Shown here: positions 33,000 to 39,674 of the stretch, in pieces
Position numbering within the stretch: position 1 is the first letter of the stretch
Layout: the number at the start of each line of letters is the position of its first letter
IMG/VR virus record: IMGVR_UViG_3300021127_000600
Location: 1-43,996 of that record
Strand: one strand, 5' to 3'
Length of the DNA: 43,996 nt
Origin: a virus
The notes under the pieces: generated by a model
Told to the model about the DNA's origin: nothing
Database searches by the model: none
The model's input: the letters and a program-made list of their open reading frames with translations, nothing else
Made by a program: the position numbers and the translations under genes

Positions 33000-33023
33000 C
33001 ATCGACTGTAACTATGCTATTAA
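32996..33023 (+). promoter_or_regulatory. Promoter before 33049
   Basis: TTGACA (32996-33001), 16 bases, TATTAA (33018-33023). Leader about 20 bases with a GGAAG ribosome site. Confidence 0.5.
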
Positions 33024-33048
33024 GTGTGTAGAAAAGGAAGCCAAATCA

Positions 33049-33291
33049 ATGATCGCTAACACATCATTCTTTAACACTAATGCTGAAGCAATCCTTGCTA
33101 TCTTACGAGGAGTTATAAATGACCCAATGCCGTATGACACAGCCGCAGCAATTCTTAATTCGTTGCAAAGGCGGTTCGTTAAAGAATATGAGTTGTTGAA
33201 CTCTATAAAGAGTGAAAACACTGTTTATGGTGATGAAATCACCGGTCAACAAATTTTTGATTGGGCAGTAAGTGTACTTCCTGGACCGTAA
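33049..33291 (+). CDS. Small helical hypothetical protein
   Basis: An 80-residue protein from ATG 33049 after GGAAG; the frame is open further upstream but that part overlaps the previous gene and the promoter. Helical, with AEAILAILRGVINDP and AAAILNSLQRRF. Not recognised. Confidence 0.5.
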   Translation: MIANTSFFNTNAEAILAILRGVINDPMPYDTAAAILNSLQRRFVKEYELLNSIKSENTVYGDEITGQQIFDWAVSVLPGP

Positions 33292-33393
33292 GTTACTACC
33301 TACACACATGGTTTTCGTCGAATCAACAATTCTCAAAGCAGAATAGTATATTATATTTCTATTCTAATAAAAATTCACAAAAGGATTAATAAA

Positions 33394-34296
33394 ATGAGCT
33401 CATTTTCCTGTCCAGTAGTTCGAGTTTCAGAAGTCATTGAGCATCCGAATGCTGATCGTCTTTCAATTGTAAAACTCGAAGGATTGGGTTTTACATGCAT
33501 TTCTGGAAAACTTGAGGATGGCTCTCCGCGCTACAAGGCAGGAGATTTTGTTGTTTACATTCCTAGTGCTGCATTGTTGCCAGAATGGCTGCTCAAGGCG
33601 ATGGATTTCTGGGATGATATCAACAACAAAGGCACGCTGGCGGGCAGTGATGGCAACCGCGTGAAACCTCTGAAGCTGCGCGGAATTTTTTCTGAAGGTG
33701 TTTTGTTTCCTGTTGAATGGGATAACAACCTTGCTAATCTAGGCAGCGGCAGCGTGGTTTCAACACCAAGTGAAACACCCGGTATTAACAGCTTGTGGCA
33801 GGTAGAGCTTGGTCAAGATGTGGCAGAGTTGCTTGGTATTACGAAATATTCTCCTCCCATCCCAGTGGGCATGTCTGGAGAAGTTGCCAACATGTTTGGC
33901 CACACTGTGAAGTTCGATTTTGATCGTTGGGAGCAGAACACTGAATTGTTTGATCCAGGTGAACCAGTTGTTGCAACAGAAAAGTTGCATGGTTGCGCAG
34001 ATTATAATACGATAGTAGAAACTCTAGAATTTGGTCCGATTAAGATTGGAGATTTGATTACCCAGAAGCCTGCTGTATGCTATGTTAAATCGTATGACAT
34101 AGCATCGAACGAACTCGTCTATGAACGTGTAGAAGGATACAGCGTCCAACCCAATAATGACGATTGGTATGAGATCGAAGTTGAAGATGGCCGTGTTATC
34201 AAATTGACAGGAAATCATCCAGTCTGGCTTCCTAAATTGAATTGCTACCGTCAGGTAAGTGATCTTATCGGAGACGAAATAGTTTTGATTGATTGA
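33394..34296 (+). CDS. RNA ligase N-terminal part fused to an N-intein
   Basis: Ribosome site AAAGGA. The first ~100 residues are an N-terminal OB-fold (VVRVSEVIEHPNADRLSIVKL, CISGKLED, YKAGDFVVYIP), which with the later ligase motifs resembles Rnl5-type RNA ligases such as that of Naegleria. The nucleotidyltransferase motif I, TEKLHG (K-x-x-G with the lysine that carries AMP), ends the 200-residue extein at 33993. At 33994 an intein starts with Cys (CADYNTIVETLEFGPIKIGD), with block B VIKLTGNHPVWL (T-x-N-H). It stops at 34294-34296, giving a 100-residue N-intein. Trans-splicing with 35226-35945 would restore EKLHG|SF. Confidence 0.9.
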   Translation: MSSFSCPVVRVSEVIEHPNADRLSIVKLEGLGFTCISGKLEDGSPRYKAGDFVVYIPSAALLPEWLLKAMDFWDDINNKGTLAGSDGNRVKPLKLRGIFSEGVLFPVEWDNNLANLGSGSVVSTPSETPGINSLWQVELGQDVAELLGITKYSPPIPVGMSGEVANMFGHTVKFDFDRWEQNTELFDPGEPVVATEKLHGCADYNTIVETLEFGPIKIGDLITQKPAVCYVKSYDIASNELVYERVEGYSVQPNNDDWYEIEVEDGRVIKLTGNHPVWLPKLNCYRQVSDLIGDEIVLID

Positions 34297-34307
34297 CGGA
34301 AAAATTG

Positions 34308-34360
34308 CATATGTATCTTCTCAGTGCATAAATAAAAATGCAACAAGGAGAATACATATG
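34308..34360 (+). promoter_or_regulatory. Hairpin sequestering SD and start codon, late promoter in the loop
   Basis: CATATGTAT (34308-34316) pairs with the sequence ending in the ATG at 34358-34360 (34352-34360), and TCTC (34319-34322) pairs with GAGA (34348-34351), leaving a 2-base bulge. The 13-bp stem buries both the AAGGAG ribosome site and the start codon. CATAAATA (34327-34334), a late-type octamer, lies in the 25-base loop; RNA starting near 34340 would lack the 5' arm and be translatable. Confidence 0.7.
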
Positions 34361-35284
34361 CAGAAAGAATGCCAATATTGCCATAAACTGGTAGAAATTA
34401 AAAACCCAGATCCTTCGAGAGGATCGTTACATAATCATATTGCTAGATGTAAATCTTACAAGACATATATAGATGATCTATTGTCAAAGGATCTACTCGA
34501 ACGAGAATATGTTCTATTACGAAAATCGGCATATGAGATGTCTATTGATCTTGGTATAGGAGTATCTCCTATTCTACGAAAGCTAATAGATTATGGGATA
34601 CCAACACGAAGTATTTCAGAATCTAAAAAAGAACCAAGATGCAAAGAACGAGCTGCAAAAACAAACCTAGAACGGCACGGTGCCGAACATAACTTTAGTC
34701 GAAATCATCCAAGCAGAATTATATGGCAGAAGAGATTGTTTGACAATGAAGGAATAAACAATGTCTTTCAACGACAGTCTGTAATTGATAAAATTGCTGA
34801 GTCGATTGCATCTAATCCAGAATCTAGGAAAGCGAGATACGGCAGTAGAATATCAGGTCCACATAAAAAAGTTTATAACTATATTAGGGAACTTGGTATT
34901 GATAATGTTGTAATGGAATACGGAATGTCTATAGGAACCAAAAAGAAATATTTTGATTTATACATTCCGTCCTATAATCTAATAATTGAAGTAAATGGTA
35001 ATCTATGGCACGCTAATCCAGAAATATATAAACCGAATGATTTGATACGATATTTTCAACAAAATATAACTGTACCAGCGCATGAAGTCTGGAAAAACGA
35101 TTATGAGAAGATAAAAATCGCTTTACAAGCCAATTATAATGTGTTAATAGTATGGGAGAAAGATATCAACCAACGGTGGAACGATATCAAATCTAAGATT
35201 GATACTATAGTCAAAGGGAATGATAATGCGTCAGCTACGACTCAAATCTGTGAAGAAAGTATCCAATACCTCCAACAGGTATGA
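34358..35284 (+). CDS. Homing endonuclease inside the split RNA ligase intein
   Basis: A 308-residue protein; start ATG 34358 has AAGGAG and the controlled hairpin. The N-terminus MQKECQYCHKLVEI plus HNHIARC looks like a zinc finger (C-x2-C ... H-x3-H-x3-C). A middle segment with paired basic helices (AKTNLERHGAEHNFS, FQRQSVIDKIAESI) is of the kind found before Vsr-type domains in homing enzymes. The C-terminus carries the nuclease core: KKKYFDLYIPSYNLIIEVNG (D and E of a PD-(D/E)XK-like/Vsr centre), LWHANPEIY, VLIVWEKDINQRW. It overlaps the C-half gene by 59 bases in another frame. The role is homing of the cassette. Confidence 0.82.
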   Translation: MQKECQYCHKLVEIKNPDPSRGSLHNHIARCKSYKTYIDDLLSKDLLEREYVLLRKSAYEMSIDLGIGVSPILRKLIDYGIPTRSISESKKEPRCKERAAKTNLERHGAEHNFSRNHPSRIIWQKRLFDNEGINNVFQRQSVIDKIAESIASNPESRKARYGSRISGPHKKVYNYIRELGIDNVVMEYGMSIGTKKKYFDLYIPSYNLIIEVNGNLWHANPEIYKPNDLIRYFQQNITVPAHEVWKNDYEKIKIALQANYNVLIVWEKDINQRWNDIKSKIDTIVKGNDNASATTQICEESIQYLQQV

Positions 35285-35945
35285 TATTCAAGTTCGAGGA
35301 ACCCACAATTTTTTTGCTGATGGCATGCTGGTACACAATTCCTTCTGCGCCATTGTGGTCGAACCTGGTCTGAGCCATCCTGAGATGTTTGGCAGCCATG
35401 GTGAGTTCCTGGTCCACAGCAAAGGTCTCGGAGCACAGGGCTTGGCCTTCAAGAACAACGATGCCAACACCGGAAACCTCTATGTTCGCACGCTGAAGTC
35501 GCTGCTGGATGCCGGACTGGAAGATCGTCTCAAGGCGTCCTTTGACTTCAACGCTGTCAAGAACATCGCTTTGATCGGTGAAGTTTTTGGACGAGGAGTT
35601 CAAGATCTGCACTACGGACTTGACAAGCCAGGGTTCCGAGTGTTTGACATCCGAGTACACCATGTGTTCGGTGAGACATATCTTGCTCAATCCAGGGTTG
35701 CAGAACTACTGGCCAAGCTTGAGATCGACATGGTGCCCACGGTCTACGAAGGTCCGTTTGACATTGCTGCCCTAGAGGCAGTACGAGACGGCCGGACCAT
35801 GCTGGGTGGTACCAACATCCGAGAGGGGATTGTGGTGCGCAGTGCAACCGAAGCACGCCATGAGATACACGGTCGCAAAATCTGCAAGATGATTTCGCCC
35901 GATTATCTTACTCGCAAGAGCAAAGACGCAACGGAGTACACCTGA
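35226..35945 (+). CDS. C-intein plus C-terminal part of RNA ligase
   Basis: I start at ATG 35226, 7 bases after AAAGGGA. Residues 1-38 are a C-intein (NRYDIQVRGTHNFFADGMLVHN, with block F D-x-x-x-x-x-x-H-N-F and terminal HN). The extein begins with Ser at 35340 (SFCAIVVEPG). Ligase motifs III FRVFDIRV, IV REGIVVR and V ICKMIS are present, and the end is DYLTRKSKDATEYT. Extein total would be 401 residues. This half is G+C rich: 34 of 60 bases from 35401, far above the surrounding DNA and above the intein and endonuclease. That fits a recently acquired gene. A copy of its last codons reappears at 36424. Confidence 0.9.
   Translation: MRQLRLKSVKKVSNTSNRYDIQVRGTHNFFADGMLVHNSFCAIVVEPGLSHPEMFGSHGEFLVHSKGLGAQGLAFKNNDANTGNLYVRTLKSLLDAGLEDRLKASFDFNAVKNIALIGEVFGRGVQDLHYGLDKPGFRVFDIRVHHVFGETYLAQSRVAELLAKLEIDMVPTVYEGPFDIAALEAVRDGRTMLGGTNIREGIVVRSATEARHEIHGRKICKMISPDYLTRKSKDATEYT
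35913..35938 (+). repeat. 26-base direct repeat, copy 1 (end of RNA ligase)
   Basis: Identical to 36435-36460; both copies read K-S-K-D-A-T-E-Y in frame with the ligase ending. They flank the nucleotidyltransferase gene. Confidence 0.9.
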
Positions 35946-35973
35946 TAATATATTACCTGGTAATAAATATCAT

Positions 35974-36414
35974 ATGAGAATATTTGAAATCATAACTGAA
36001 TCCGGCAATCCATATGACCCAACCAGTCCTAATGGAAAATGGTGGATACAACAGGCTGAGAAAGTTGCACGTCTCCCAACTTATCAAAAAGAGCTTTTGG
36101 ACAAAGAAAGTGCATTTTTTGACAAAGTAGCCAAAACGATCTTGGATATTGTTCCTGATGCTGTTGAGATATGGCTGCACGGCAGCCGAGCAGTTGGAGA
36201 ACACAAACGAACAAGTGATTGGGATTTTGTTGTGTTTCTCCCTGCAATGACGCCAGAGAGAAATATTCAACTTCACTCAAGGGGGAGTGGCGGACTTGGG
36301 GACATTGAGAGGATTGCTGGTAGAAAGGTCGATGTGCAAGGTGATGCAATAACAGATAATAGTCATTTCTGCCGCACAGTTCGGAATGAAGGTATCCTTA
36401 TCTGGAAAGTCTAA
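35974..36414 (+). CDS. Nucleotidyltransferase-fold protein with capsid-targeting-like N-terminus
   Basis: A 146-residue protein. IWLHGSRAVGEHKRTSDWDFVVF (about residues 68-90) is a complete MNT motif: GS-R-A, then D-x-D in SDWDF. A later acid (KVDVQGD) may be the third metal ligand. The first 9 residues, MRIFEIITE|SG, resemble the T4 capsid-targeting sequences that gp21 cuts after (L/I)-x-E, so it may be packaged and injected. AATAAATA 4 bases before the ATG is a late-type octamer. MNT proteins modify proteins, RNAs or small molecules by AMP transfer; the target is unknown. Confidence 0.68.
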   Translation: MRIFEIITESGNPYDPTSPNGKWWIQQAEKVARLPTYQKELLDKESAFFDKVAKTILDIVPDAVEIWLHGSRAVGEHKRTSDWDFVVFLPAMTPERNIQLHSRGSGGLGDIERIAGRKVDVQGDAITDNSHFCRTVRNEGILIWKV

Positions 36415-36423
36415 TCTGTCTTG

Positions 36424-36468
36424 ACTACCTGATCCGCAAGAGCAAAGACGCAACGGAGTATCAGTAAT
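36424..36468 (+). pseudogene. Displaced copy of the RNA ligase 3' end
   Basis: Codons read DYLIRKSKDATEYQ then TAA, against DYLTRKSKDATEYT at the end of the ligase gene. No start codon or ribosome site, so it is a remnant. It suggests that a segment holding the nucleotidyltransferase gene was inserted at the ligase 3' end and brought a replacement tail. Confidence 0.75.
36435..36460 (+). repeat. 26-base direct repeat, copy 2
   Basis: Same 26 bases as 35913-35938, 522 bases downstream. Confidence 0.9.
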
Positions 36469-36533
36469 GGACGAAGAACGTTGTACATCATTTAAGTATG
36501 AATGAAATAAAATGGTTGAAAGTGTGATAAAAC

Positions 36534-36605
36534 ATGTCAAAAAGAATCGATATCGATGGCAAAAGTTATAGGATTCGCCGAGGAAAGATGGGGGAAATAG
36601 GTTAG
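36534..36605 (+). CDS. Possible truncated small phage protein
   Basis: A 23-codon frame, MSKRIDIDGKSYRIRRGKM, ending at TAG. The IDGKSYRIRRGKM style is typical of small conserved phage proteins that usually continue further, so this may be a fragment within a decaying intergenic region. No ribosome site. Confidence 0.35.
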   Translation: MSKRIDIDGKSYRIRRGKMGEIG

Positions 36606-36690
36606 TATCTAACGTTACAAGAGAGTTTCTTGTATTAAACATTCGCGAACTCAAATGTATACTAGTAGATCTTGAAAGAATTTGCTCACC

Positions 36691-36934
36691 ATGACAAAAA
36701 CCCTTATTAGAAAAATTCTAAAATGGACAGTTCTAACAGCAGTAGGTCTGTTGCTTTTCACCTGTTATAAAATGCCCGCAACCTACAGCCAACGACAGCG
36801 ACAGCGACGAATATGTTTATGCTTTCTTGCTGGTTAGAATTTACGCCTTTTGCGCTATATCTATTTTGTTTTGTTTCATCATTGCTAACTTTCCAACTAA
36901 AATTATGAACTGGTGGACAAAATTACCTGATTAA
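36691..36934 (+). pseudogene. Two-helix membrane protein split by a +1 frameshift
   Basis: Frame 1 from ATG 36691 gives MTKTLIRKILKWTVLTAVG with a first membrane helix and stops at TAG 36835. Frame 2 (one base ahead) is open from after TAG at about 36742 to TAA 36932-36934 and encodes NDSDSDEYVYAF then a second membrane helix (VRIYAFCAISILFCFIIA) and KIMNWWTKLPD. Joining them gives an ~80-residue two-helix protein. Third gene here broken by a +1 shift. As the second part has no start, a separate gene is unlikely. Confidence 0.5.
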
Positions 36935-36962
36935 GTCTTGGTGAGTTTTAGAGAACTTGATT

Positions 36963-37187
36963 ATGATATCTGCTTCTTATATTAAATTTTGCTGCTCAGA
37001 TATGCAACAACACAGTACACTGCGTTGTAATGTTCATAGTGATGTATCAGATTGCCCAGATGTCCTAATAGTATGGTCAAAGTCATGGGGACCCGGACTC
37101 CCGATACGAGATGGCGGCAGTAGTTTCATAACAATACGCTTTTGTCCATGGTGCGGCAGCCATATTGACAACAATGAGTTGAGATAA
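36963..37187 (+). CDS. Small zinc-ribbon protein (DUF6980-like)
   Basis: A 74-residue protein from ATG 36963. KFCCSDM near the start and RFCPWCGSHI near the end form a two-pair zinc site, with a DGGSS-F-I-I strand in between, the pattern of DUF6980-type proteins. Function of the family is unknown to me. It precedes the radical SAM gene by 11 bases. Confidence 0.6.
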   Translation: MISASYIKFCCSDMQQHSTLRCNVHSDVSDCPDVLIVWSKSWGPGLPIRDGGSSFITIRFCPWCGSHIDNNELR

Positions 37188-37198
37188 TAAGTTATAAT

Positions 37199-39127
37199 GT
37201 GCCAAAGAAAAAATTAGTAAGTTTTATACAACCAAATTTCCAACAGGGCCCAAAGGAATTTAACGCCTACTATTTGCCATATAGTGCTGGCGTTATTTTG
37301 GCCTATGCCTTTGACTTTGCACATATACAAGAGAACTGGCACATAGACTCTATTGTTTGGCGTAGAGAAGACATAGAAATCCTAGCAAATAAGCTCTGTC
37401 ATAACCATATCTTAGCTATAAGTACATATGTATGGAATAGGCAGTATAACTATGCGCTAGGTAGACGTGTTAAAGAACTTAATCCTAAATGTCTGATAAT
37501 TGTTGGCGGACCAGAGCCGGCTATTACCGATCCGCTAATTTTTGAGAAGCAACCTTGGATTGATATTTTGGTTAAACTAGAAGGTGAAATCAGTTTCAAA
37601 CGTATATTGGAGCAATACCCTGGTCCATATGAAAACATACCCGGATTATTGTTGAATAAAAATCAAAAATCTATTGACACGGGCAATGCAGAACGCATCC
37701 AAGATCTAGATAAAATTCAAAGTCCATATCTCGCAGGTATCTTTGATAAAATAATAGCTGCTAATCCGCATGTTACATGGAACGCAACCTTAGAAACCAA
37801 TAGAGGTTGTCCTTATCAATGTACATTTTGTGATTGGGGTAGTCTTACGTACAACAAAGTAAAAAAATTTGGAATAAACAGAGTTTTTGACGAGCTCGAG
37901 TGGATTGGACAAAACTGTGGCTTTGTAACCATAACAGATGCAAATTTTGGAATGTTTGTTGAAAGAGACAATTTAATAGTTGATAAACTGATTGAGGTGC
38001 AAACTAAGTATAAAAAACTTTCTAGTTTCAGTATGACTTGGGCTAAGAATCAACGCAACGAAGTAGTTGATATTGTTAAAAAATTAATAGATAAAAGTAC
38101 AAATTTTGGTCAAGGCTTGACTGTAAGTGTTCAAAGCATGGAACACTCGGTGCTAGAAAACATAAAACGTAAAAATCTTGACCAGCACAAAATAGATGAG
38201 ATATTCAAAATATGTGATCAAAACAATATCCCAGTTTACACAGAACTTATACTAGGTTTACCAGGAGAAACAGAAGAATCTTGGAAATCTGCATTTTGGA
38301 AAATTTTCGAAGCTGGTAATCATACTGGTATCAATATTTTACAAGCCCAATTGCTTGAAAATGCTGAAATGAATTTGTCACAAAAAGCAGACTGGTCACT
38401 GGAAAGTGTGGCTGTATACGATTATATGAGCGGCAGTTATGGCGACATGGATGTAGCCGAATCAGTAGAAGTAGTCATAGCAACACGTGACATTTCTCGT
38501 GAAAGCATGTTAGATTTGTTTGTGTGGAACACGTTTATTCAAACTTTTCATATAAATGGCTTAACCACTTATATTGCTAGATATTTACATAAAGCACACT
38601 CTGTAAGTTATCAGGTTTTTTATGATTCACTTTACAAATACATAAAAGCAGATGAATGGTTCTGTGAAAATTTAGAGAGTGTACGGAAATACTATTACAA
38701 CTGGACAATTTCGGGAAAAATTAATCATCCTCCTATCGGTAATGTAGAAATTTTCGGATGGAATCTTGTTCACTCTCTTACTTTAAAGATGCAAAAGCAG
38801 AAAAGAGTTGATTACACATTTAGTTTGATTCAAAATTGGTTATTGGAATCATTCAAAATAGACAAAAATATGCTTGAACAAATAGTCAAATTTCAACAAA
38901 ACTATTTTATAACGTATGACGAACTAAAATTATTGCCTAAAACAATAGATTTTGATTTTGATTTTTTAGGATTTTTAGTAGACGGCTTGACTCTTGAAAA
39001 TCAGTCTAGCTATACATTTGATACAGTAGAAGACAATAATATGAGTATTGATAGATTTTTAGAGAACATATACTTTGCGCGTAAACGAAATTTTGGCAAA
39101 GCTCTAATTAAAAAAATACAAGGTTAA
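37199..39127 (+). CDS. Large B12-binding-type radical SAM enzyme
   Basis: A 642-residue protein from GTG 37199. The N-terminal ~150 residues form the Rossmann-like cobalamin-domain region (VSFIQPNFQQGP, LAISTYVWNRQ, IIVGGPEPAI); the DxHxxG ligand is not visible. The core motif RGCPYQCTFCDWG has cysteines at 204, 208 and 211, followed by FVTITDANFGM, LTVSVQSMEHSVLENIKR and TELILGLPGETEESW. A ~200-residue C-terminal extension is helical. It resembles the methyl- or thioether-forming class E type. Ribosome site is weak. Fourth radical SAM gene of the window. Confidence 0.85.
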   Translation: MPKKKLVSFIQPNFQQGPKEFNAYYLPYSAGVILAYAFDFAHIQENWHIDSIVWRREDIEILANKLCHNHILAISTYVWNRQYNYALGRRVKELNPKCLIIVGGPEPAITDPLIFEKQPWIDILVKLEGEISFKRILEQYPGPYENIPGLLLNKNQKSIDTGNAERIQDLDKIQSPYLAGIFDKIIAANPHVTWNATLETNRGCPYQCTFCDWGSLTYNKVKKFGINRVFDELEWIGQNCGFVTITDANFGMFVERDNLIVDKLIEVQTKYKKLSSFSMTWAKNQRNEVVDIVKKLIDKSTNFGQGLTVSVQSMEHSVLENIKRKNLDQHKIDEIFKICDQNNIPVYTELILGLPGETEESWKSAFWKIFEAGNHTGINILQAQLLENAEMNLSQKADWSLESVAVYDYMSGSYGDMDVAESVEVVIATRDISRESMLDLFVWNTFIQTFHINGLTTYIARYLHKAHSVSYQVFYDSLYKYIKADEWFCENLESVRKYYYNWTISGKINHPPIGNVEIFGWNLVHSLTLKMQKQKRVDYTFSLIQNWLLESFKIDKNMLEQIVKFQQNYFITYDELKLLPKTIDFDFDFLGFLVDGLTLENQSSYTFDTVEDNNMSIDRFLENIYFARKRNFGKALIKKIQG

Positions 39128-39131
39128 GACA

Positions 39132-39308
39132 ATGACACAAAAAATTAAGCTGAACACAGATAGATTTAAGGAATTGAAAGATGACCATGGTGTATGGACA
39201 GCTAGAAAAATATGTCTTAAAGAAGCACTAATACGTTCAGTTAATGATGCAACTTCAGTCGAAGATCTAAAAAAAGTTCTAATAACAATAATTGACGAAC
39301 AATTTTAA
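39132..39308 (+). CDS. Small helical protein after the radical SAM gene
   Basis: A 58-residue protein beginning 4 bases after the radical SAM stop, MTQKIKLNTDRFKELKDDHG. Helical and charged, with WTARKICLKEALIRS and DLKKVLITIIDEQF. Its closeness to a large radical SAM enzyme makes it a candidate partner or substrate peptide, but no Cys/Pro-rich core is present. Not recognised. Confidence 0.6.
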   Translation: MTQKIKLNTDRFKELKDDHGVWTARKICLKEALIRSVNDATSVEDLKKVLITIIDEQF

Positions 39309-39341
39309 AAGTCTAACAGTTATATATGAAAGGAGACAACT

Positions 39342-39431
39342 ATGAATGTAATCAAAAATATGCGCTGGTACTGTTGGATCGGTACAGTAGTTATTCTCGC
39401 AATTGTTCTTAATTTCCTAGCGAAAATTTAA
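39342..39431 (+). CDS. 29-residue single-pass membrane peptide
   Basis: MNVIKNMRWYCWIGTVV ... NFLAKI, with a strong AAAGGAGAC ribosome site 5 bases upstream. One membrane helix with short basic ends. Such peptides can act as small phage toxins, lysis aids or membrane decoys; none is supported further. Too short to be found by usual cut-offs. Confidence 0.55.
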   Translation: MNVIKNMRWYCWIGTVVILAIVLNFLAKI

Positions 39432-39491
39432 ACTTAATTGCGACACCTAGACAATTTGTCTTGCTTATTCAAAAAAGATTAGCAGGCGTTT

Positions 39492-39674
39492 TTATAATGT
39501 ACTGCTTTCTGTATAACCGGCCTTACTCGTATAACAACAGGCAAATATTCTAAACATTTCTGTCAATGTAAAGTGTGCATGGTTGACATACACACTTTCT
39601 TGTTTTTTAAATACACATGCACACAGGGATAGACCCAAAAGTGCTAAAACACATAGCCGGATAGGAGTTATCAA
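39492..39674 (-). CDS. Possible small lipoprotein
   Basis: A 60-residue frame with TTG start at 39674, MITPIRLCVLALLGLSLCAC, a good signal with lipobox LCAC. The rest (FKKQESVYVNHAHFTLTEM) is not recognised. It shares start-codon bases with nadM on the other strand and has no ribosome site, and it crosses the nadM promoter. The signal may be chance. Confidence 0.3.
   Translation of the reverse strand: MITPIRLCVLALLGLSLCACVFKKQESVYVNHAHFTLTEMFRIFACCYTSKAGYTESSTL
39570..39611 (+). promoter_or_regulatory. nadM promoter with inverted-repeat operator
   Basis: TTGACA (39583-39588) with TTTAAA (39606-39611) at 17 bases. AAAGTGTG and CACACTTT, perfect inverted halves around 13 bases, straddle the -35 box at about 39570-39598. 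This has the size of a dimeric repressor site. Confidence 0.5.
39625..39669 (+). promoter_or_regulatory. NAD-salvage leader element, copy 1 (nadM)
   Basis: AGGGATAGACCCA (39625-39637), a GGG/CCC mini-hairpin, followed after 20 bases by GATA-GGAGT-TATC, with the nadM ribosome site in the loop. Same sequence and order as before nadV. Confidence 0.6.

Noticed and set aside
35557-35856. Minus-strand open frames across the G+C-rich ligase C-half
   Set aside because: Long antisense frames are expected in G+C-rich coding DNA; the plus-strand ligase motifs are unambiguous.
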